Origin: Ficedula albicollis
Taxonomy: Eukaryota > Chordata > Aves > Passeriformes > Muscicapidae
Direction of reading: 5' to 3'
Length of the DNA stretch: 64,000 nt
NCBI RefSeq assembly: GCF_000247815.1
Contig: NC_021673.1
Location: 43,356,706-43,420,705, forward strand
The position numbers were made by a program, and so were the translations under genes. Shown here piece after piece: positions 1 through 15,100 of the stretch (its first letter is position 1; each line of letters starts with the position of its first letter). The notes under the pieces were generated by a model that was not told where the DNA came from, searched no databases, and saw only the letters and a list, made by a program, of their open reading frames with translations.

Positions 1-1087
1 CTGCAGACTGAAGTCGAGGCAATGAAGTGGGGAACAAAGCACACTGCAATGTTTTGAGGGGCTCGAAAACCTGATACGTCTATGTCTGCCACCGGAGTAA
101 TTTTTTTCTGATCTTTGCTCACAAAAGATGATTTAAGGATCTGAATGACTTTTTCTTTCTCTCAAAATAGCATGTCAGAATAATACACGCTTCTGCTGGC
201 CCCATGGGAGACACAGGAATTGTGCCAATCCATCACACTGATACCACAGTCCACCCAATATCTACCATGTCTGTGCCTTTAAAAGGTTAAAAAAACCCTC
301 GAGGTTTTGTGATAGGGTATTTTTTCCTTTACCTCAGTCTTAAAAATAGGGGAAAATTACACAGTCCGTATCCATTCTTGGAGAGGCAATGCGAGGGGAA
401 GCATCATTGCTATACCCCAGATTTCTTCACAGGTTTGACAAACTCTGAGCCACTGTGAGACATTGTGATCAGGAGCTGAGTGCTGCCCTATGCTTTGATT
501 CACCTCGTACCAAACAGAGCTAAAGACACTACAGATCCAAGTATTGTAGGCTCCCGTACTACAATACATCCATCTCAAACACAGACGTGAAAGATCTTGC
601 AAGAGTGAGGCTTTGGTAAAGTGACAACTCTGTATTTAAATGATGATTTGTTTGGACAAGGTTTTCAGGAGGAATCCTGCACAGCAGCTGTTCCCAAGGA
701 GCTCAGCACGAGCCAGAGTGCTCATTTTATCCTACCTTTTCACAGCCTTAAAAAACATGGTAGCATTCTCTAATTGACTACTCCTTTCATATCTCAGGAG
801 AGGGTTTTTTCCATTACAAATTGTAACTTGTATTCTGAATCTCACAGATCTTACCTAGAGGAAGAGATAATACACAAGCAGAGGCGTCTCCTTTTCCAAA
901 ATTCTGCCAGGGTGGTCTTAAGAAATCATGAACATCTTTAGATACTTAAAATTTTCAAACGAGGGAAAATCAAGAAAGCTTTAAAAAAACCCCATGCCTC
1001 CACATATTTGATTTAAATGATGAAATCCTACTCATGAAAATTAATATGGGCCACATAAGAGGTGGCCCATATGATAGCCCTGTTTTC
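1..1087. other. Unannotated AT-rich sequence
   Basis: No gene, RNA gene or recognisable repeat is visible. Reading frames are short and frequently interrupted. The sequence is intronic or intergenic in character. Confidence 0.6.
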
Positions 1088-1221
1088 CCATTAATTGTAT
1101 TTATTCCAAAAGTCTAATAACGTTATCTTTGGCCCCAGCTTCAGCAGCCTGTAACCATTAATTGTATTTATTCCAAAAGTCTAATAATGCTATCTTTGGC
1201 CCCAGCTTCAGCAGCCTGTAA
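1088..1221. repeat. Two-copy tandem duplication, 67-bp period
   Basis: The unit at 1088-1154 is repeated immediately at 1155-1221, starting in both cases with ccattaattgtatttattcc and ending with gcagcctgtaa. I see two base differences between the copies (near 1121-1124 and the matching positions of copy 2). There is no spacer. It is a local duplication without any sign of a mobile element. Confidence 0.95.
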
Positions 1222-4200
1222 CTTAACACAAGCACCTTTTTTGGACATGTGAATCAGGTACTAACACTGCCTCTATCAACCCCTTTTGTGCTTCTAAATT
1301 AGAAAACCCAAATGTCGTCTTTCCTTCAGATATGAAACACAGTCAGCGTTGCTGTAAAATAAAAGAGCAATTAACTTTCCAAGATAACTGTTGTGCAGGA
1401 GTGAAATACAGTACTTGAAAAAGTGGCTAAAACCTAAAACTCTTCCTACAAATTATATCCCTTAATCAGGCTAAAATGACAGAACACAGCTTCAGATACT
1501 CCTGAAAATTAAAGTAAAATTAAAAAAAATTAAACTGGTGGAAGATATTCCTCCCACACACTAATTTGATTGCTGGGCTTTCACTGCTGCACAGTAAGAA
1601 GTCTTGATGCTTTGGTAGTTGGAAAACTGGCTCTGTCTCCCTGCCATCTTCCCCCTTCCCAAATGAGCCCTAAACAGCTAATAAATGTTAGCACAGAATT
1701 TCTCATGCTTTCCTTTATCACTCAAATTACAAAAGATGATTTATGAATTCTCTGAATAAAATTCAGGCTGGCACTGCCCTAGCTGAAAAGACAAAAAGAA
1801 AGCTAACATTAAAGACTTGAAGTTGGTAAGTATTTTAAAATACAAAATTATCTTGGCTCTGACCCTTCTCTAAAATCAGCCAAGATTTTATAATTTGGTA
1901 AAATTAAATGCCTTATCAACACACAACTGACTGCTACCCAGCAAAGATAAATTATCTCATTAGTGCCATAGAAATCAGATGAGGCATGCATAGTAAGTGA
2001 CATATTAAATGCAATTACAAAACCCTACTGAAGTGATGTTAGTGACCTGACACATGACAAAAGCCCCAACGAGGCAATGCAGAATCCAGGCTGGGAGATG
2101 TGCTGGAAGATTTCTACACAGCAGACATCAGATACAAAACCACTACCTAGCCACCAGTAAAAATCCCATAACCAAAGTGCTGGAAAGGTTTAAGGAATTA
2201 TTTATACACAAAGAAGGGGATATCTCTGAGAGGAGCAGAGCTACCCACTAATACAGCAATCTGCAATGGCTGTGATGGGGTGAGCAGGCTGGGAGAGCTG
2301 CCCTCCTGCATCACCCACCTCTGTCCTCACGTGTGTGCATAGTGCCCATCAGTTGCCAGACGTAAGGCAGGTTCCCACTTTTCACATCTGCAGTGGTAAT
2401 TTTCCAATGTTAACTATCATAAAATGAGAATGAGGGAAACACATGGCTCAAAGGAACCACAGGGAGCCTCCTCCCATCTCCTGCCAGCAGTACCAGTGAA
2501 CCAAACCCTCCCTGACCAGCATTTATCCAGCTCTCCTCAAACTTCCCTGGTGCAGGACTGCTGCAAGCAGAGTCTCTGGTGTTTCTCCCCCTTCTCTGCT
2601 GCAAAGTTTTTTACTAAAATCTGACCTACATTTTCCTTGCCGCAACTTACTGCTCTTTATCCAACTCACAGCAGACAGATCACAGGCTATTCCTTCTCTC
2701 CAGCAGGCATTTACACCTTCCAGGGTCACACAGCCTTAGCCAAGAGACCTGATGACAGCTTCCAGTATTTCACCTTGCTCTCCCACACCCTATCTCCTAA
2801 ATATGTTGTCGTTCTTGTTTAACCTTTGCCCTTCCTTATACATTCCTTGAAGAGTTGCACCCCAAAGTGGACACACAAATGTCCCAGCCGAGTCCTTCTC
2901 AGGACCAGCTACCTTAAAAGATTAATCCATATGTCCTACACACAACACTGTTCACATCCAGCAAGCTGACATCTTGCTAAAGTGTGTCACTGTCAGCTAC
3001 CACCGAGTTTTCAGACTACAGAAGACGCCCCTCAGAAGTCATCCCCCACTTGGACAGTGAATTGGGCAGCCTAAACACTATCCTCTTCACTTGTCTCATG
3101 GAACTTCACCCTCCACAAAAGCATGGTCTGCCAGTGGACCACAGAAAGAACACCACAGAAAGTACAGCCACCTCACCCACAGGGCTGCTCTGAAGAAGTG
3201 CTGAGCTCCACCTTCCACCATCAGCCTCTCACACCATCCTTGGTGCCCCTGCCAAGCACAGCTGGAAGGCAAACAACACCACCAGAGCCCAACAACTGAT
3301 ATGAAACAACCCAGCAAATGTCCACAACAAAGCAACAGCTCAGCATCTCTCTAGGAACCTGAAAATGAGACCTCTGAGATTCGGTCTCTGCTTGAGGCAG
3401 AAGCTCTGTGGAGGGCTTAGGGATGGCTCTTCCCAAAACACCACCTTGATGGCTGGCAAAAAGGATTTTTCTTTTTTTCTGTGTTCTGGGCTTTTTTTTC
3501 CCTCCCAGCTTCTGACTTGCATTAGACTTTTACAGTGAATTTGAAATGCAAACTCTCCTTCAAGCCACAGAGCCGAGGGAGTCTCCTCTGCCTGGAGCCT
3601 GTAGCCATAGAGCTCTCTGCTGTACCTCCCCTCTGAAACAGCACTGCTGAACAGAGCTTCAGTAACACGACATGCTGGAAAAAGTAATCAAAAACTCTGC
3701 TAAGTTTCATGAAATCAGGTCAAAGCAACATACACCTGTTCCTGATACAAACACACATTTTACAGTTTTTACACTTCTGGGGATTGTTATATCAGTGATG
3801 GAGAGTCTCATTTCTACAGGGAAAAAGACAAGAGGCAGAATGCAGCCTCTTGTCTTCCTGCAGTCTGAATGGTACAGGGCCTTGCTATGGAGCTCCCTGC
3901 TCTTTTCCATCCCTCACCATTGCATAAAAGAGGGGGGGAAAGGTTTGGAAAAACCCTAGTACCTCTACTTCACATTGCTAGCAAAGGAAAAACACAAACA
4001 CCTACTTTTTACATGCCATTGTCAGATGATCCAGTGATTTTGTTCACCTATTGAAATGCGTCAGCTTGAAATGATTTCCTTAATGCAACTTTTAGCTGCC
4101 ATTAGCACTTTTGAGAGGGGCATTACTGGTGTCAGATGTGGAACAACCTCTATGGTGTCAGAGGGAGCAACCATTTCCCAAGTATGTTGTTACATTCCAC

Positions 4201-6217
4201 AATAAAACAACTTATGCTGTTCACAGTATTACATTTTATCCATCACTTTACTCAGCAAAACAGGCCAATACAGTTTCTGTCCTTTTTCTTTCTCTGTACA
4301 GTTCATTTCTGTTCCTCCTGGACATTAGGAAGCGAATTACAAATTGACTGGTTTGAATCCCCAGCACACAGAGATGTAATACTGTTTAACTGTAGGTATG
4401 TTGCTGGAATGCTGTTCTCTATTTTAATATATTTATTTTAACCATAAAATAAATTATTGGTGACAGTAGTAAAAAGAAATAACCCAAAGAGATCACTGCA
4501 TTTTAGTTTAAGTGTATGATAACATGGAAAAATGACATACAGCAAAAAGATTTGAACATGTTTAGTTCTGTTTGTGGGCAGTGTTCAAATTTGTGGGTTT
4601 TAAATTTGAAAGGTTAAAAAGTTTAATAGGACTAATTTGGTGGTCTACTTACATTATCCAGTAGGGATATTTTGAGGCATTTACGGCAGAATGTCTCTTG
4701 TGCTGCCCAAGATACAAGCCAATGAAATCGAGATGAGGGCTTGTTATTGGCCGGAACCAATTATTTCTGCTGGGAGAAAAGATCAATTTGTGATAAGAAT
4801 TATAATGAAATAACAAGGATAAGAATTCAAGAAATTTTGACCTTAGAGTAAGTTAATATTTTCCTTGGAAAAGTTTAAACACAGCCTTTATTTTATAGTC
4901 TTTTATAAGGGAAACTAATAATAATTTTTAAAAAGGCAATTTTCATTGTCTTGATGAACAGAAAACGCTAATAAATGAATATTCTTTATTCTGGATGCCT
5001 TAGAGCAGGGTTTGAACTCATCTGCCGATGTGTACATAATGCCAAACATCCATTCCTCAGTTTACACAGTCTTGCATGCCACAAACCCTGCTGGAAGAGG
5101 GCTCCTGCAGAAGCTCTGGTGCTTCTGCCCATCTACTCACAGGCTCACCTTTAATTGTCCTAGGAAAGAGATCACACTGGAACTCCATTAACTCTTCTGC
5201 CTCAGTGTTCCTTACTGGATTCTACTTTTCCCTCATTTTGTTCCGCATGACAAAAAAACATCATCTTTTCTTAAAGAACAACATCTAGGTGCTGGTTCAG
5301 TGATGCTTAGAGCTGTTTTTAGCAAAGATGCTGATTTCTCAGGTTCACAGTCCTCCCGCTCCATGTGACTCCTGCACGCCAAGGCAACAAGCCATGCTTG
5401 GATTCACACGTAGCATGGATCCAGCCCTCAAAGACAGATTGGTTACTTCCTGTGAGACCCCACTGGACATAGAACAGGCAGCATTTTCTCAGCTCAATCA
5501 CACACAGATTTCAATGAGATTTTAGCCTTTTATTTCCCTTCAGTCAGTGTGAAGTTAGTCTGATCTTCAGTCTCACACTCCCTTTGCAGTGGTTCTGCCC
5601 TGTTTTCTAGGCTATTCAGCTTCATTCTCTCCTTGCTTGCTCCCCTTTATCTTCCCTGTTCTCTTGAGAAAGTCTCCACTGCAGAGCCTCCTCCAACAAG
5701 GGCTGGGACAAACCCTGCACTGCTAAACTGGGTGGCAGATAGCAGAGTTTATGGGTGGTCACAGGGTTGGGTCAAGCCCTCACTGCTGCAACTATAAAAA
5801 TTTTAATACTAATATATGCCTTCTGACTGTGTGCTAAGATAACAGAAGATGAGAACTGGATGCAAAGGGGCATTTCATCTCCAGCTGCATTTCAGCTTTG
5901 GAGAGTGATGGCAGAGTGGGATACCATTTGCAATATCCCTGGTGGATTTAAGATAGTGACTTTATTATAATTTTAAACATGTTTTAATTAACAAATTCTT
6001 TTGTAAGCCACCGTCAGCAGCGGTTTCCATGGTTGCTGCTATCGGATATTGCAGAGCACAAAGTGGGGCTGCAGCAGCAGGGGGAGGCCACACACTGTGC
6101 TGATGGGGAAAGGGATCACTGCTGCCCACCAGGAGCCTGGCTGAAGGGGCAGAGTGCAGTAAAAACACTGGTTTTGTGGCCCTCTCCCCTTGGCAGGGAT
6201 CACCTCCCAGGAAGGTA
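1222..6217. other. Unannotated AT-rich sequence
   Basis: No supported gene. The stretch around 2835-2905 has a faint likeness to the reverse strand of old CR1/L3-type LINE 3' regions (a phrase resembling the usual 'cccaaagtggacaca' segment), but the match is too short and diverged to call. The part at 4560-4990 is AT-rich and free of recognisable repeats. All reading frames are about 100 codons or less and resemble nothing known. Confidence 0.5.
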
Positions 6218-6351
6218 CCAGGAGAATGCTGCCTCCTCCATCTACCCACGGCTAGCCCCACTGGTGTGAGACCAGACCTACACCCCAGGAGAATGCTGCC
6301 TCCTCCATCTACCCACTGCTAGCCCCACTGGTGTGAGACCAGATCTACACT
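6218..6351. repeat. Two-copy tandem duplication, 67-bp period
   Basis: The unit at 6218-6284 (beginning ccaggagaatgctgcctcc) is repeated directly at 6285-6351 with about three base differences. The period equals that of the duplication at 1088, but the sequences are unrelated. Confidence 0.95.
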
Positions 6352-9300
6352 TCCTGTGGGAGAACAGCCACATTCAGTCCTGTGCCACCCCCTAGGAATG
6401 TCCCCACAGCTCTTTCACACCAGAATGGGTTAGGGCTTCAATTTGTTCATCTCCAGCGTTCAATTGAACAATCTACAGTAGGTCGACTTTCTGATGGGAA
6501 CTAAAGGCGATTCTTTAATTAGATTTAAGAACTGCAACACTTGAAGTTAAATCACGCTTAGAAAGATGAAAATTGAAAAATGATAACTAATGGGATTTAC
6601 AGACGATTTCGTTTAAAAGTAAAAAATTATTATTACACACATGTACCCCAAGGACCTTTCAATAGCTGTTAAAATATTCCTCTTAACAGCAGACAATGAG
6701 AATATATCCACTTATATGGAAAGATGAACAACAAAGCTTCTGCTAAGACATTTTTTAATAAAAGTAAAGATTCCCAATTATAGACTACAGCCTGTAGTTC
6801 CTTTCACCTCCTCCTCCATTTCAGATTCTGTATTTCTTTAGCAGCTGAAAATGATGGCACACCTAGGTAATATTGGGGCCACATGTCTGGGTTTGACCTA
6901 AGTGACATTGATGTGGCCAGCTGCAAAAAGGGACATTGAATCCTAGCTCAGTGACATGTACGTAAAGTAAAGTGAAAGCAAGATTTGAAATATTTGTCCT
7001 AGTGCAAAGTAGTATTCCAACCCAAATTTAAAGCCATCTAAAGAATTTAAGACCTCAACTACAAAGAAGCCAGGTAACATACTTTTAGGTAACCTCCACA
7101 TCATTGGGATTTCTTCAACAGTGCCAATAATGGACAGAAATTACTGCTTATGGTTTAACTGTAGAGATAATGCTCATGTCAAGGTTTTTCCCCTGTAAAC
7201 CCAGGCACTCTCTTTTGCATCACATTCATTCATCTCTTCTGGCACAGCCCCCAAGGCCAACTGAGTTCAATAGGAGCAGACAGAGACTCGGAATCTGCTT
7301 CGTGGGAAAGATCTGTTCGCTTAATTAAGTGTACAAAAATTGAACTTGCAAAGATATTCTAGCTGCAATCAAACATTGACCAGTGCACAAGGCTTTTTGT
7401 GCCATTTGCTTCCCACCTCTGGCTTGTGGAAGTCCACTGCCACTGGAAGTGCTAAACCAGACAGTCAAACAAAGGAAGTGAGTGCCAGCATCTACATTGG
7501 TGACAGAACTTGCAAACACTTCTACTTGAGTACACTTTGCTGAACTTCAGGCCCTGTCCTTTTGCAAGTGACGTGTGGAAACTGCAGGGAATGTGATGAA
7601 TCGGGTAGGAATTCTTCACTAATGTACTTTATCAGCAATTTGAATAACATCTTTGTATATCTGTACAATATACTATGACTCTTACAGGGGTCCCCCGAAG
7701 GCTTTCTGAAAGGAAGTATTTTGAGTTTTCCTTCAAGTGTTCATAGACAACAACATTTATTATGAATTTTGTGGTCTTGCTTGCGCATTAAAGGAATTAG
7801 CAGCAAATCCAAAAAGACACAGAAATCTGTCCTGAATCCACAGACCAAAATGAAAATAAGAAACATGTTTAATGACAAAAAAAAAGAAATTATATAATAA
7901 ACATACTTGCACAAGACAGAAGGACAAAAGCTATTGTTTTTCACACAGATTATGTTAAAAAGTGTCATACAGAACAGGTGAAGAAAAAAAAAAACCCGTT
8001 ATGACAACTTAGCATCTTTAACCTAGCAAGGCACAATTCCTGCACAATTCATGAACCCGAAAGTCACTAGCACACACCAGCTCTTCGGTGGTTCATTATA
8101 TACAGCAGGATGATTACTGCACTTGCAGGGGCTAGGTGCCCTCCCCTTAGAACCAGTGGCAGCCTTCGCAGAGAAGCCCAAACCCGCTTGTTTGAATCCT
8201 TGTCCCTTCAGTCTCTTCAGAAGCTGGCATGGCTTCCCTGTCTCCTCAGCAGGGGAAGGGACCAAAATTCTGCTACTGCTCTCTGGCAGGCACCTTTCTC
8301 CAGCGCTACATTTATTTCCAAGGAGAAGCTATAAATTTGATGTTGCAGCACTAGAACAAACAGTTTGTTCTAGTCAGGCTTTGCCAGGCAGGAGAAGTTG
8401 GGTATTTCAGCAGCTTGGTGCTCCTGGGTCAGCTGGCAGAGGGAAAACCACTGGCTCAGGAGCCGCAGAACCCTGTCACAGCTTTCCTCTCACAGAGTGC
8501 ATCTTTAAAAAAAGGTTTTGCTTGACTAGGTAAGGCAATATTTGAACACTCTGGAGAAGAGATTATTTGGAAGTTAGAATACATATAATCATTAGAGGTA
8601 GCATTGTGGTACACAATGTGCTTTACAAACTGATTTCATGCCACTGCAACTTCAGGCCCAGGAAGAATGTCTTGGTAGTTATTTGCTACGAGAAAAGCTT
8701 ATCCATTTACTGTCCTGAAAACCCAACAATCTGCTGTGTAGCAGGAACTCTCTTGGGGTGCATCCTCTTCATTCACAGACTCTGATAGGGATGCTCTATC
8801 AATACTTTTAACTTCATCCCAAATTATGAATGCTTTCAAATCTGAACAGCATTAAGGAGCTTTCTTGCTTCTCCTGGCAGCCTGCAGTGCAAAAGTGTTA
8901 ACTCAGGAGTTTATTCTACAATGGATAACAAATGACATTTAGTGACATGATGGATACACCCTGGCTTTGCAGAATATAGATGATCTCTGAATACAAGCCT
9001 TATTCCTCGTTTCCCTAATATGCACATGGATCAGTGCTGTCAGCAGTCTGTCTTCAGTATTTTGATTAATAATAATGTTAGTGTGGTGTTCTAAATTGAG
9101 TTATTGTTCACATTTCTGATCATATTTATGCTAAGAGTGGGGTTTTTCTTCTTTTTAATTTGAACTTTTATGAAAGCATTGTATTGTGACCAGCAGGTTT
9201 ACTTTCATAGGCTATGTGTTTTTCAAAATGAAGGTAAGATTATCAGGATCAAAAATTACCTTATTTCCTCTTTAACTGAGAAAATATCTTTCAGAGATAA

Positions 9301-11911
9301 TTTTAAATCTTATCCTATTCTCCAGTCTACATGTTTGTAGTGAGGTTTTTCTTAGAACATACAAGTAAGAAGTCACTCTCCTGTTGACATGAGGTCAGAG
9401 GACACACGGATTTCCCAGCCAAGAACTAGTCTGGTTTTGGAGGGGTAATTTTTTGTAGTATGCTTCAAATGAAGCACTTCCAGACTAACGACACCTGATG
9501 ACCCACCAGCATGCCTTGTAGCCACCATGTTCTCACTCAATGCCAAAGATGTGGGATTTGAAGACAGTAGCTCTCAGCCTTCATGAATAAACAGGGTTAA
9601 AGGCACAAGTCAAGACAGGCTCCACAGGAGTTCAATATGGAGACTAAAATAAGAAAACACCCAAAATGTGTTTGAGATGGGTCTATCTCATGTTAAGCCT
9701 CAAGAAGCCCTAGCAAGACCACGCTGGCAGTATCCACAACCCCATTTAGCAAATATCTGATTTCTTTCCAGTCCAAGAACTGGCTCACAACATCAGACTG
9801 CAGTCTTCATAGGGCCATGGCGAGTGCAGGATTACTTTCTATGCCCACTAATTGCAGAAATTTGCTCTCCAGCTTCAGGCATCTGAAGAGCATGATTCAC
9901 AGTGTCAGCAGGAAATGCTGGGGCTGTCATGCTCCTCCTGGCAGCAGGAGGAAAGATGATGCAAAAGCGAGTGAGAAGGCTGAGGGCTGTGGGGATGACT
10001 CGACCATGAGGCTTTGGCACATCACAATATAAAAAAATATGGCACAGCCATATTTTTATACATACAGACAGGAACAGGAAGTTCCACCCCTCACCAGCCA
10101 ACACCTAAAACTGTCAAGTGTCTTAGCTGCCTCACTGGAGAAAGAAAGAGAAAAATGAATTTTGGAGCTGGTTTTAATAATGGTTTTACAAATCTACTTT
10201 TTTTTTTTGTTTCTTCAGTCCTTAGGAACAGAACTTTTCTGCAGACCCAGGATGAACCATGTGTGGAAAACCTGACATTTTTCCTCAAACACACAAAAAA
10301 GGAAAGAATGTAGAAATTGTATGAAAACCAGTCCCACTTTCTTCTCCCACTGAGCAGCAACCAACCACTCAAATCACTAAAAAAAAACAATCTGCAATTT
10401 TCCTCCAGATGAAGAGCACAGTGGCTTTTGATACATGTGCACCTAACTGTGGCTTTCTGTGAGCACAATTAATATCTCTAATGCAGCTAACAAAAGCAAA
10501 GCTTTTTAAAGACACAAAACTGAAAAAAGGGATCTAAGGCTGAGCGAGCAGGGAGAGGAACAAAACGCAAAAGCAGCTCCAATGCTTAAGGCAACCTACA
10601 CGCACACCATCTATAGATGAGCCTCTTGCTATGAAATGCATTTATATGGATCATTATCTTCACATGATACCTAGGCATTCCAGAGGCATTCAAGTGACCA
10701 CATTATGCACGGCTCAGCACACCGCTTACGTACGCACGTGGGCGGCTTTAAAGAGTCCTGAAATTATGTCAACACCATGGGGAAACAGGGGGCTTCCCAT
10801 GGAAGGAGAGAAAGAACAGCAGAGAGTGCACGCAGGGGGCTGGGCCTGGCCTATCCATTGTGCTGGACATAAAAAGCAAGACTCGTGGATGAAGTTAAAA
10901 ACATAATTTTAACTCGATGGAGGACAGATGTTGAAAACATCAATCCTGCCCATATACAAAGGATTTCATAACCACCTTTGCTGTGCAGCTCAGTTCATAC
11001 AGGGAGAAGCTGGGAGAAGGCAGCAAGAAAAAAACAATTTAAAAAACTTTTGTGTAGGTGTGGGAAGGGAGAGACGGCTGTACAAGCAAATTGCTTTGAT
11101 AAATCGGCTGGTGAGGGGTTAGGGCTGAAACATGAATTTCTGTAAGCTCTGCAGTGCAGCAAAATCTAGGAACCACAGCAGAAAAAAAGACAGGTGGACT
11201 TTACAAGAAGTTGCCCAGTCGTGTCCCTGTGCAGCTTCCTCTTGGAACTCCCACCTGGCCCAAGAGCCAGCTGAACTTCCTTGCCACTGCCAGGAACCAT
11301 ATGATAGTCAGACAGGAGGCATTTTGCTACTCTAGCTGATTAGGAAATCCTAGGACTAAACTCTAAAAGCACTCTCAACTCCCATCTTGCCAACCTCTGC
11401 CTCCCCAGTGTTTTTAAACTCCATTTAATAGAACCCCTTTAGACAGGCTCCTGCAGCCAGTGACTGCACGGCACACGTCTGGGGACAGGGACTGGCTCCG
11501 TGCTGTCACAGGGAACTGGTTCCTGCTTCCCGCTGATAAGGAAACACACTATACATTAATCTCCTTTTACAATATCGCATAAAACCCTAATTACAACCTC
11601 ATGCCTCCACAACAAACGCATCACACATTTAATTCATGCACAAATGTCAGCCCTCAACAAATTTTTTAATGTGGTTGAGTTTGTAATTAAGGGTTTGCTT
11701 TGTTCGGCAAGTGAGGTATTAGGGTGTGACCACGGAGCCCAGCTCTACCACTATTTCCTGTAGGCTTTTCTCAGACATAAGCAAAACCCAGACAACTGAC
11801 CAGACACACTGGGAGATCATCTGCATGGTCAGAGGTCTTACAAACCTACTTCTGGAACAGAAAACCCTGATCAATAGAAATAACCAGACAAGCTCTTCAT
11901 TGGAACACCTA
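6352..11911. other. Unannotated sequence
   Basis: AT-rich, with short A and T runs (for example 7879-7887, 7984-7993 and 10199-10209). No open reading frame resembles a protein family, and I see no recognisable LINE, SINE or LTR. Confidence 0.55.
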
Positions 11912-12161
11912 GCAGATGTTCCAGTCCAGGTCACCATTAATCCCTCTCTTTCTTTGTGTCTTTCAAAGAGGAACAGACCTATCTTTCTTCTTTCTATATG
12001 TAGTTTAAAAACCCCAAAGAGACAATTAAGCAGGATGCAGATGTTCCAGTCCAGGTCACCATTAATCCACGTACTTCTTTGTGTCTTTCAAAGAGGAACA
12101 GACCTATCTTTCTTCTTTCTATATGTAGTTTAAAAACCCCAAGGAAACAATTAAGCAGGAC
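11912..12161. repeat. Two-copy tandem duplication, 125-bp period
   Basis: The unit at 11912-12036 (starting gcagatgttccagtccagg) is repeated at 12037-12161. I count seven or eight differences, five of them clustered in a short patch near 11944-11949 and its counterpart. The rest of the copies is identical. The clustered changes suggest one complex mutation rather than independent point changes. Confidence 0.95.
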
Positions 12162-15100
12162 ATTTGGTGACAGCGCTTAAAAGAGATTTTTAAATTGGGT
12201 AAAAAAGGACACACAGTAGAGAGCTTACACCCGTCAGTCACTCAGCCAGCATCTGCCTTTTATTATCTAACACAGATCAGTCCTGAAAATAGGAACTCAA
12301 ATCTTATTCAGAATTCACAAGAATCTTCTTCTGGGTTGGTAGTCACCTCCAGGTGCTCCAACAATCTTCCTGACAATCCAACACATGAACTTTGCTATTA
12401 CCTAATGATCTTTGCTAGGAACACAAAGAGAGCCGCATGCAAAGTTCTTCAAGACCTCAAAAGACAAACATACCATGTCTACCTAACAACACCCAACTGA
12501 AGACTCATGACCCGCTGCAGTGCTAAGCTCCATGAAAATCTTCCTATTCTTGGCTCTTCTTGCATGAACTGCATTCCCTTGACTTCAGGATAACAGAGAG
12601 ATTTCCAGGAAGTAGCAAATAAAAACAATTCTACCAGTTGTAATGATGTTCCAAGCTTCACAGTTCTGTGGTGGAAACTGGAGAGAAGAGTCTTACAATA
12701 GCATACAGAATAAATTCACTGATTAGGCAAGAAAACATTTCAAATAAAGCAGGGCACGCAGCACAGGAGATTTTTCACCTGTGCCCAGCCATGGAACAAT
12801 TTTTAAATTACAAAATTATCGCGGTAAGTGGTCTTCTGGAATATCACACAGCAGAAATGAACAGGCTTCACATCACACCCAAGCAGACTGACCGTGACTC
12901 TGACTGTTGGATAATCAGCCTTTGAGCTGTAACACGTGAGATGAATGAAGAGAATGTCACTGGAGAGGCATACAACAACACCTACTGCCCTTGTTAATCA
13001 CATGAGATTCCACCCTGTCATATGCAAAGCACTGAGGATAAGGAGCCTTTGGAATGCTTATATGGAAAACATTAAATTGTGAATAAAACACTTATGTAGT
13101 AAATATATCTTTAATAGATTTTATCTCATGTAATCATGAGAATGACAGACAAGAATCTCTGATTTTTTGAAATGACAGACTTATCACAGGCTTAATTTCA
13201 ATGAGTCCACTGGAAAATAAATACAACAGGAACATATAGAAAAAAATATTAGTTTGTAAATGTTCTTTGTGAAAAATATATCAATCAAGAAAGTGTATTT
13301 AAGATCTGGATATGAAGCAAAGTTACTGAATGCATGGCTGGGTACACTAAGAAAAGTTGGATCTGTGCTATATTGCAGCACAGGTTCTGCACAGACAGCT
13401 ACACTCCTTCAAGCTGAATGGGAGATATTGGATAAAAGTCCAATCAATGACTGTAAGAAGGGAAGAAGCAAAAGGGAAGCAGAGGCAAATTTAATTAGGT
13501 TCCTGCCCAGGCTTGTGACATATATTACAGCAGAATTTATCGGCCAAACTGACCAAGGCTCCATTGTCCAGGAAACGGACTGAAAAAGTGCAAGCCTGTA
13601 TCTCAAAGGCCTGTTGAGTTAAGAGTTATTAGATGAAGAGAACAGAGTAATAAACAGTGGATGTGGTTATTTCTAGTCAATCAGAAGAGAAAATGACAGT
13701 CCTCAATCTGCTTATCTACAATCCATGTTGCACTTCCTACAGGACAAACCAACCAGAAATTCTGCATTGAATCTTTTGGGAAACAGTGTCTAAAATCACA
13801 GAAATCCACCAAGACTGGAAGTTAGTTAAACCATCTTTTTCCTTATTAGAATTATTCTGCATCTCTCATCTTCTACATGATTAAACAGGTGCAGGTGAAA
13901 CCATCATTACAAAAAAAATCAAATTTCACTTGAACTATTGTGACTTTCCCACAATAAAGACATTGCCTGCAGTCACTGGGTCTTGATTAGGGGACTGACA
14001 CTTTTGGAGATTGCTTTCTTAGACTGCTGGGATTTAAGCCTGCCAGGACATAAGCTCGAAGAATAGTACTGGCCTATATGATTGTGGCTAACACAACCTT
14101 CAAGATCTAAAGCAGGGCTTAGCAAAGGCAGACAAGGTCACTCTCTATATCTGGTATCAGCCTGGGAGCCAGAGCACCAGAAGCAAGGACATTGACAGTG
14201 GTGAAAATTGCTCCTCTCTAGAAGCCAAGTACCTGGAACTGTTTCTCTCAGAAAGCTACAACAGAATCAACAGCGTGGAGCCTACTGACCAGCAGGAAAA
14301 AGAAAGGATGCTGCAGTCTTGATGCTCTTTTGTCATCCACTCAGATTGCTGAAGCCACTGCCTCATAGGCTTTGCCATTAACAAAGGTGGTCTTTTCCTT
14401 CTTCCCTGCCTCAGTAAACATTACCGGTAACTAATCAAAAAATGTTTCTCGAGAAACCTTTACATTCTGAACAGGTTAGCAGAAATCCGTGGATTTCTGT
14501 TGACACAAATGCATACTGTCAGTGCAGGAACCCTACTGAGCAGCAGCAAGGCTCACTGTCCACACCCCTGACACCAGAGAAAAGCGACACGTCACGCTTG
14601 CCAGAAATATGTTGGTCTATGAGCATTATGCCACAGTGACAATTAAAAAGCCATGATCAACACTCTCCCTAAAAATAAGGCAATTCAAAAATGTCACTTC
14701 TGTTGTCACAGTTGATGTCACTTAAGTGTCACTTGGAGTTAATATTAGACTAATCATGCCAATTACAGAGTACTTATAGTATTTAATAGCCTCTTGGATC
14801 TGACTTTTGATACAAAAATCTGCATATTCCTTGATGTTTTATGAATTTAAACCAGTTCAAAGCTCAACTCCAACGGAGCGAGGAGCATGCAAGGTGGCGA
14901 GAAAAAACACCTCCGCTGTTCAGGCAGAAAATGATGCGCCCCTTTACCAGCCACAGTGGACTTTCAGCAGTGATTCAACGTGAACAGCACTCTCACCACA
15001 CACTGAGCCCTCCCAGCCCCTCTGCTGGGTCCCATGAAGGATTGGCTTCTGCTGCTTCATTCCAGAGGCAGCAAAGGCTCACAGGCAAAGCGATGCAGAC

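Noticed and set aside
2826..2960. Possible old CR1/L3-type LINE fragment in reverse orientation
   Set aside because: The likeness is limited to one short phrase, and the flanking bases do not follow the consensus clearly enough.
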